Assembly: GCA_023255955.1 (NCBI GenBank)
Contig: JAGDWD010000008.1
Span: forward strand, 254,845 to 318,844
Length of the DNA: 64,000 bases
Direction: 5' to 3'
From: Desulfurococcales archaeon
Lineage (GTDB): Archaea > Thermoproteota > Thermoprotei_A > Sulfolobales > NBVN01
The notes under the pieces: generated by a model
Databases searched by the model: none
What the model was told of the DNA's origin: nothing
Seen by the model: only the letters and a program-made list of their open reading frames with translations
Program-made: the position numbers and the translations under genes
Shown: one piece after another, positions 59,424 through 64,000 of the stretch
Layout: every line of letters begins with the position of its first letter
Numbering within the stretch: position 1 is the stretch's first letter

Positions 59424-60068
59424 ATGCCTCTAACTAAAGAGCTGCTCTCAGATACTCTGAGGAAGGCTATAAGTTTAGGTACTGGAAGAAGGTTTAGGCA
59501 GTCCGTGGAGTTAATATTTACGTTCTCAGGCTTCGACAAGAAGGCTCAGGAAATAAGGTTTAGAGACGCCGTAGTTTTACCGAAAGGTCTGGGCAAGCCG
59601 GTGAAGATATTGATAATAGCTGACGGCGGTATGAGGTTAGCAGCTCAGAGGCTAGGAGTGGATGCTATAGGTACGGATCAGCTGAGGAACATGTCGAAAC
59701 GTGAGGTTAAGAAGATAGCTAGGAAATATGACTGGTTCCTTGTATCCACGGACGTAATGTCCCTCGTAGGTAGGGTCTTAGGACCATCACTAGGCCCTAG
59801 GGGGAAAGCACCGATACCTGTTCCTCCCCAGGCTAATATCGAGGCTCTCATTAAACAATACAGTAACAGCACGTGGCTCAGAAACCGTGAGCAGAACTGG
59901 GTTGGTTGTAGAATAGGTACGGAGGATATGCCCGCAGAGGACCTAGCTGAAAATGCTATGACCGTCATCGAGTTCGTCAGAAACAAGATTAAAAGGCCTC
60001 TAGAGGGTTCTGTGAGGATTTATGTTAAGACTACGATGGGTCCGGCGTTAGAGGTGTTATACGCATGA
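59424..60068 (+). CDS. rpl1: ribosomal protein L1
   Basis: This 214-residue protein is uL1, which forms the mobile stalk of the large subunit by the E site and in archaea also represses its own mRNA. It has RRFRQSVELIFTFSGFDKKA near the start, LGRVLGPSLGPRGKAP-type residues and VGCRIGTEDMPAEDLAEN. I start at ATG 59424, which has GAGGTG upstream; a longer reading from 59406 is less likely. It overlaps L10 by 4 bases. Confidence 0.95.
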   Translation: MPLTKELLSDTLRKAISLGTGRRFRQSVELIFTFSGFDKKAQEIRFRDAVVLPKGLGKPVKILIIADGGMRLAAQRLGVDAIGTDQLRNMSKREVKKIARKYDWFLVSTDVMSLVGRVLGPSLGPRGKAPIPVPPQANIEALIKQYSNSTWLRNREQNWVGCRIGTEDMPAEDLAENAMTVIEFVRNKIKRPLEGSVRIYVKTTMGPALEVLYA

Positions 60069-61123
60069 AGGCAAAGACCCGTGCCCAGTTAGAGAGGTTA
60101 GTTGCTGAGCTCTCAGAATTTAGACCTACAACTAAGGTTAGGAAGAGTATAAGTCTTAAGTCACAGATCGTAGAGGAGATAAAGAACCTTCTAAGCCAAT
60201 ATAAAGTCCTCGCTATAGCAAGTATTGAGGGTGTATCATCATTTGAATCAAAAAGAATCTACCGTAAACTAGCGGAGTACGGTGTACTAGTAAAGCTTTA
60301 TAAGAATAACCTGATGCTGAGAGCCCTTCGCGAGCTAGGTGCGGAGAATCTTGATGAACTAGCTAGGTATTGTTCGGGATCCAACGTCTTCCTATTTACT
60401 AATATGAACCCGTTCGAGCTAGCTAAGCTACTGGAGACAGTAGTTGAATACCGGTTCGCGAAGCCTAATGAGGTAGTTGACTTCGACTTAGAGCTTGCTC
60501 CCGGTCCTACAGACATAAAGCCCGGCCCGTCGATGAGCCTCTTCGGGAAGCTTAAGATCCCGACGCAGGTAAGGGAGGGTGTTATATGGATAGCTAAGGA
60601 TACTAAGGTGCTTAAACGAGGTGATAAAGTTACTCCGGAGCTGGGCTCTCTCTTAAGGAAGCTTGGAATTCGGGTAGTACCAGTTAAAGTGAGGCTTAAA
60701 GCAGTCTATGAAGGTGGATACCTATACCTACCGGAGCATCTAAAGATAGACTACGAGAAGTTTAAGAGCGATCTTATGGCGGCTATAGGTATATCTAAGA
60801 CTCTAGCACTCGAGTTAGCGTTCCCAGTACCTGAACTAATGCCGGAGCTAGTAGCTCGAGCACAGAGAATAGCAGTTGAGCTAGCAACGTCTGTAGGGTA
60901 CATAACACCTGAGACAGTAAATGCTGCCATCTCGAAAGCTCTGACAAGTGCTTACGCACTAGCTCAAGCTATCTCAGGGAAGGTTGATTTAGGGATATCT
61001 GTCCCTACAGCTCCGACCACTACACCTAGAGAGGAAAAGAAGGAGGAGCCTGAGGAAGAAGAGGAGAAGAAGGAAGTATCTGAGGAGGAAGTTGCGGAGG
61101 GAATAGCATCACTATTCGGCTGA
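60065..61123 (+). CDS. rpl10: ribosomal protein L10 (acidic P0)
   Basis: This 352-residue protein is uL10/aP0, the base of the ribosomal stalk. The N-terminal rRNA-binding domain (about 1-110) has QIVEEIKNLLSQYKVLAIAS and YKNNLMLRALRELG, domain II follows with GDKVTPELGSLLRKLGI, and the long helical C-terminal part binds L12 dimers. It ends in a run of Glu/Lys and EGIASLFG, like the C-terminus of P0 and L12. The L12 gene that normally follows is missing here: only 151 bases separate it from alaX. Confidence 0.95.
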   Translation: MKAKTRAQLERLVAELSEFRPTTKVRKSISLKSQIVEEIKNLLSQYKVLAIASIEGVSSFESKRIYRKLAEYGVLVKLYKNNLMLRALRELGAENLDELARYCSGSNVFLFTNMNPFELAKLLETVVEYRFAKPNEVVDFDLELAPGPTDIKPGPSMSLFGKLKIPTQVREGVIWIAKDTKVLKRGDKVTPELGSLLRKLGIRVVPVKVRLKAVYEGGYLYLPEHLKIDYEKFKSDLMAAIGISKTLALELAFPVPELMPELVARAQRIAVELATSVGYITPETVNAAISKALTSAYALAQAISGKVDLGISVPTAPTTTPREEKKEEPEEEEEKKEVSEEEVAEGIASLFG

Positions 61124-61274
61124 TAATTCTTCAAACACCATATCAGCATTTCAAGCTTCTCCACCTTCTGAGGTAGAGACTTTAATCATAGAGTCCCGCA
61201 TTAATGTAGTCCTGAATAAAGCGTTATGAGGAAATCAATAAATATAGTTAGCGGTTATTTTAGGTGGTGAGCTG

Positions 61275-61991
61275 GTGCCTACAGAGCTCTTGTATCAGGG
61301 AGATAGCTATATAAAGGAGTTCGAAGCCGTTATCATTGATATTTCCAACAACTACGTAGTCTTAGATAGAACAGCTTTTCACCCAACAAGTGGGGGAGTC
61401 GATAAGGATGTTGGTGTTCTCATACGTGGAGACAGGACATATGACGTTATAGACGTAATTGAGGAGGGAGATATCGTTAAACACGTACTTAACACTACCT
61501 CTGGACTGGAGCCAGGAGTAACAGTCCGCGGGGTTATAGACTGGAACAGGCGTTACAGGTTAATGAGGCTCCACACAACAGCACACATACTCTCCGCTGT
61601 AATGTACCGAAAATTCGGTGCCCTAATTACCGGAGGTCATGTATACCCGGATTACGCTAGGGACGACTTCAGTCTAGAAGTATTTGAGAGGAATATATTT
61701 GAGGAAGCTATTGCGGAGGTAAATAATATAGTTAAGAGAGGGATTGAGGTGAAAGTGTACTGGCTACCCAGGGAGGAGGCCCTTAAAATTCCAGGAATAA
61801 CGAAGCTAGCTGAGAGGTCCCTACTCCCCTCAACACCTATCATGAGGATAGTTGAGATTCCAGGTATTGATATACAGGCAGATGGAGGTCCTCACGTGAA
61901 GAACACAGCTGAGATAGGCCTAGTAAAGCTACTCAAGGTCGAGAATAGAGGTAAGAAAAAGAAGAGGGTGTACTATACCGTCGAGCCGTAG
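61275..61991 (+). CDS. alaX: AlaX-type alanyl-tRNA editing protein
   Basis: This 238-residue protein is a stand-alone relative of the AlaRS editing domain and removes misattached serine or glycine from tRNA-Ala. It has the N-terminal beta-barrel (FHPTSGGVDKDVG near 36-48) and the catalytic zinc domain with H100 and H104 in HTTAHIL. The usual cysteine ligand position before GGPH is D203 in QADGGPHV, with H207, a variant seen in some AlaX proteins. The C-terminus is Lys-rich. Transcribed separately from the L10 operon. Confidence 0.9.
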   Translation: MPTELLYQGDSYIKEFEAVIIDISNNYVVLDRTAFHPTSGGVDKDVGVLIRGDRTYDVIDVIEEGDIVKHVLNTTSGLEPGVTVRGVIDWNRRYRLMRLHTTAHILSAVMYRKFGALITGGHVYPDYARDDFSLEVFERNIFEEAIAEVNNIVKRGIEVKVYWLPREEALKIPGITKLAERSLLPSTPIMRIVEIPGIDIQADGGPHVKNTAEIGLVKLLKVENRGKKKKRVYYTVEP

Positions 61992-62004
61992 CTGGGAGGG
62001 TTAG

Positions 62005-63402
62005 GTGTCGCAGTTAATGCGAGCATCAATTAATCTTCTAGAGCTAAGTGCTGAGGAGATTAAGCGTCTCGTTAAAGGCGGGGAAATAACCGTAGCTGTC
62101 TTCGGTTTAGGGAGTGTGGGGCTAGCTATAGCGACTGTATGGTTAAGAGCTGGTGCTAGGGTCATCGGTGTCGACATAGATAGTAGGAAAGTTAGAGATT
62201 TAAATGCTGGTTTAGTACAGCACAGTGAGAAAGTAGTTGTAGAGACCATCAAAGACGCCTTAAGGACCGGTAGGTTCTATGCTACACTATCAGGTGAGGA
62301 AGCTACTAAGAAATCTCACTTACTTGATATAATTGTCCCAGTACTTTATGACTCTAACGGCCCAGACTTCACATCACTAGATAGTGTTGTAGCTGTCATC
62401 GGTAGAAACATGGTGAGAGGGCAGGCAGTCATATTAGAGACGTCTGTACCACCACTTACAACGGAGTACAGGATTAAACCGGTCCTTGAGGAGCTCTCAG
62501 GTCTTAAAGCTGATGAAGATTTCGCACTTATCTATAGTCCTGAGAGGGTCCTCGTTGGGAGAGCTGTAGAAGACATAGAGATCCGCTACCCTAAGATAGT
62601 GTCGGGTATAGGTCCGAAATCTCTAGCACTAGCAGAAGCTCTCTACAGCATCATAGCTAGGGCTGGCGTAGTGAGAGCCTCCAGTCCTAGAGTAGCAGAG
62701 TTCGCTAAGCTTGCTGAGGGTGTCTATAGAGACGTAAATATAGCACTAGCTAACGAGCTTTCCAGGCTTTCGCTGGTTCTGAATGTGGATTTCATAGAAG
62801 TTATTGAGATAGCGAATACTCAACCGTACTCACATCTACATAAACCAGGTGCTGGTGTTGGGGGACACTGCATACCGATTTACCCTAGGTTCCTTAGCTG
62901 GTTAGGGTATCTTCACGGTGTGGACTTAAAATTAGTGGAGCTTGCTAGGCGAATCAACGATACACAACCTCTTCAAGTAGTTCGATTACTCTTAAATGAG
63001 ATCGGGGATGCTGGGAGAAAGAAGATTAGGGTAGCCGTCCTAGGTTTAGCGTACAGGGGTAACGTACCCATATCAACAGGTTCACCAACATATCACATAG
63101 TTAGGGAGTTAGTTAGGTTGGGCTATGATGTAATAGTTCATGATCCACTGATAGACGTCGACCCCCTACTAAGTTCCCTGGGTGTTAGACTGGTGAAGAA
63201 CCTGTCAGAAGCAGTAGAAGGTAGTGACGCTATAATAGTAGCAACAGATCATAGCCACTACAAAGAGGTGACCCCCTGCAGGCTTGCTGAGTTGTCTCGA
63301 AAGCCAGACCTCGTGATAATAGATGCGAGAGACATAATAGACGTGTCTGAATGTTGCGGGGTTAGGTACATAGGGATAGGAAGAGGCCGGAGGTGTGCTT
63401 AA
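62005..63402 (+). CDS. nucleotide-sugar dehydrogenase (UDP-ManNAc/UDP-Glc type)
   Basis: This 465-residue NAD-dependent dehydrogenase oxidises a UDP-sugar to a uronic acid. It has the N-terminal Rossmann motif AVFGLGSVGLAIA near 31-43, YSPERVLVGRA near 173-183, the central GVYRDVNIALANELSRL helix, the catalytic cysteine in GVGGHCIPIYP near 285-295, and a C-terminal Rossmann domain VAVLGLAYRGNVP. This pattern fits WecC-like (UDP-ManNAc) enzymes of archaeal surface glycans, though UDP-glucose cannot be excluded. It lies next to an inositol-phosphatase-like gene. Confidence 0.9.
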   Translation: MSQLMRASINLLELSAEEIKRLVKGGEITVAVFGLGSVGLAIATVWLRAGARVIGVDIDSRKVRDLNAGLVQHSEKVVVETIKDALRTGRFYATLSGEEATKKSHLLDIIVPVLYDSNGPDFTSLDSVVAVIGRNMVRGQAVILETSVPPLTTEYRIKPVLEELSGLKADEDFALIYSPERVLVGRAVEDIEIRYPKIVSGIGPKSLALAEALYSIIARAGVVRASSPRVAEFAKLAEGVYRDVNIALANELSRLSLVLNVDFIEVIEIANTQPYSHLHKPGAGVGGHCIPIYPRFLSWLGYLHGVDLKLVELARRINDTQPLQVVRLLLNEIGDAGRKKIRVAVLGLAYRGNVPISTGSPTYHIVRELVRLGYDVIVHDPLIDVDPLLSSLGVRLVKNLSEAVEGSDAIIVATDHSHYKEVTPCRLAELSRKPDLVIIDARDIIDVSECCGVRYIGIGRGRRCA

Positions 63403-63449
63403 TCGTTGTTAGAGCTATTAGCTTCCTGTGATAGGGGTGTGTAGTGTTT

Positions 63450-64000
63450 ATGAGACAGTTAGAAGAAGCTTTGATTGCGGCATCTACGAGAGCTATTACC
63501 TACCTACGCTCCTCATACGTCAGTAAGAAGCCTGTGGGGTATGGCTATAGCGGTGATGAATCCAGAGAATTTGATTTAGTCTCGGAGAGAATAATCTTGA
63601 GAACACTTAAGGAGTACCTCAACGACGTAGTTCTCGTCTCAGAGGAAAGTGGTGTCAGCGGTGAGGGTTCTTGGATAGCTATAGTAGATCCAGTTGATGG
63701 TAGCGTTAACTTCGAGGCTGGGATACCGATAGCAGCAGTTAGTATTGGCTTAGCTAGAAATTCTCGCGAGGTATCTATCCGAGATATTGAAGCAGCAGTT
63801 GTTGCTGAGGTCTTCAGAGACGTGATATATTACTTCGATAAGCAGAGTGGGTTTAGAACCATAGGACTGGATATCAAGAGAAGGTCCCAACCTGGCAGGA
63901 TATTACTAGGCTACGCTGACAGCGCGAAATCCTTCGAGCCATTAGTAAATATAATGAAGAACTACGGCTCTGACATCCGGTTGAGATCCCTAGGTAGCGC
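63450..64000 (+). CDS. inositol monophosphatase/FBPase-family protein, 3' end outside window
   Basis: The first 183 codons of an IMPase-superfamily phosphatase are seen. The metal site is formed by E in SEESG near residue 70 and by VDPVDGSVNFEAGIP near 84-98, the DPxDGTxN signature with Ser for Thr. In archaea such enzymes dephosphorylate inositol-1-phosphate or fructose-1,6-bisphosphate. ATG 63450 or GTG 63444 is the start, with AGGGGTG upstream. The frame runs open to the last base of the window. Confidence 0.87.
   Translation, partial: MRQLEEALIAASTRAITYLRSSYVSKKPVGYGYSGDESREFDLVSERIILRTLKEYLNDVVLVSEESGVSGEGSWIAIVDPVDGSVNFEAGIPIAAVSIGLARNSREVSIRDIEAAVVAEVFRDVIYYFDKQSGFRTIGLDIKRRSQPGRILLGYADSAKSFEPLVNIMKNYGSDIRLRSLGS

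Noticed and set aside
1-64000. CRISPR array, rRNA operon, insertion sequence with terminal repeats, prophage
   Set aside because: No regularly spaced direct repeats, rRNA segments, transposase, integrase or phage structural genes were seen on either strand.

Overview
The window comes from a thermophilic, apparently anaerobic archaeon of the Thermoproteota (Crenarchaeota). The signs are an archaeal/eukaryotic-type information-processing set (PCNA, Rpo12, S19e, L39e, L31e, aIF6, L20a/LX, prefoldin, FtsY, SecE, Spt5, L11, L1, L10), an ESCRT-III/CdvB-like protein, the RNase P subunit Rpp21, the KEOPS subunit Pcc1, archaeal-type ThrRS, a tRNA-Glu with a short intron, and cyclic 2,3-diphosphoglycerate synthetase. 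TATA-like boxes lie about 25-30 bp before many starts, so many mRNAs are probably leaderless. The genus cannot be fixed from the sequence.

Layout. 1-4.2 kb: end of a CDC48 ATPase, then a methionine operon (zinc-less MetE half, zinc-binding MetE half, MTHFR-like barrel). 4.3-9.5 kb: CdvB-like protein, phosphoribosyltransferase, MBL hydrolase, Gfo/Idh oxidoreductase, cDPG synthetase. 9.5-10.2 kb: non-coding, with strong inverted repeats and the remains of a GPN-loop GTPase gene. 10.2-18.4 kb: radical SAM protein, MoaB, DUF59, amidohydrolase, aminotransferase, Rpp21, AMMECR1, tRNA-Glu, a THUMP-like protein. 18.8-20.8 kb: a two-gene SufC-SufB Fe-S assembly unit. 20.8-22.06 kb: 1.3 kb without reading frames but rich in nested inverted repeats, a candidate large structured RNA. 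22.06-28.6 kb: an AbrB-PhoU regulator and a five-gene NAD-linked [NiFe] hydrogenase operon. 28.6-44.4 kb: DUF1847, dihydroorotase, Pcc1, ABC exporter, ThrRS, sugar nucleotidyltransferase, biotin carrier protein, radical SAM, peptidase, Gdt1 transporter. 44.5-47.7 kb: EtfB-EtfA-FAD dehydrogenase operon. 48-53.4 kb: MBL protein, AIR-synthase-like protein, second S9 peptidase, agmatinase. 53.5-61.1 kb: the information-processing block. 61.3 kb to the end: AlaX, nucleotide-sugar dehydrogenase, inositol-phosphatase-like gene cut by the window edge.

The most unusual locus is the hydrogenase. Its large subunit keeps all four nickel-site cysteines. Its small subunit is cut after the proximal-cluster domain and fused to a two-cluster ferredoxin and to a shortened [FeFe]-hydrogenase-like domain that keeps the L2 and L3 motifs but lacks the L1 cysteine. 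The missing C-terminal Fe-S motif of the small subunit appears instead at the end of the neighbouring NuoG/HoxU-like subunit. With NuoE- and NuoF-like subunits this looks like a hybrid [NiFe]/[FeFe]-derived NAD(H)- and ferredoxin-linked, possibly electron-bifurcating, complex. The Etf-dehydrogenase operon may be a second flavin-based bifurcating system, and the minimal SufCB unit would supply Fe-S clusters to both.

Limits: all calls come from reading by eye. Starts were adjusted where TATA spacing, Shine-Dalgarno sequences or family conservation argued for it. RNA structures were found by matching complementary segments and were not energy-folded.
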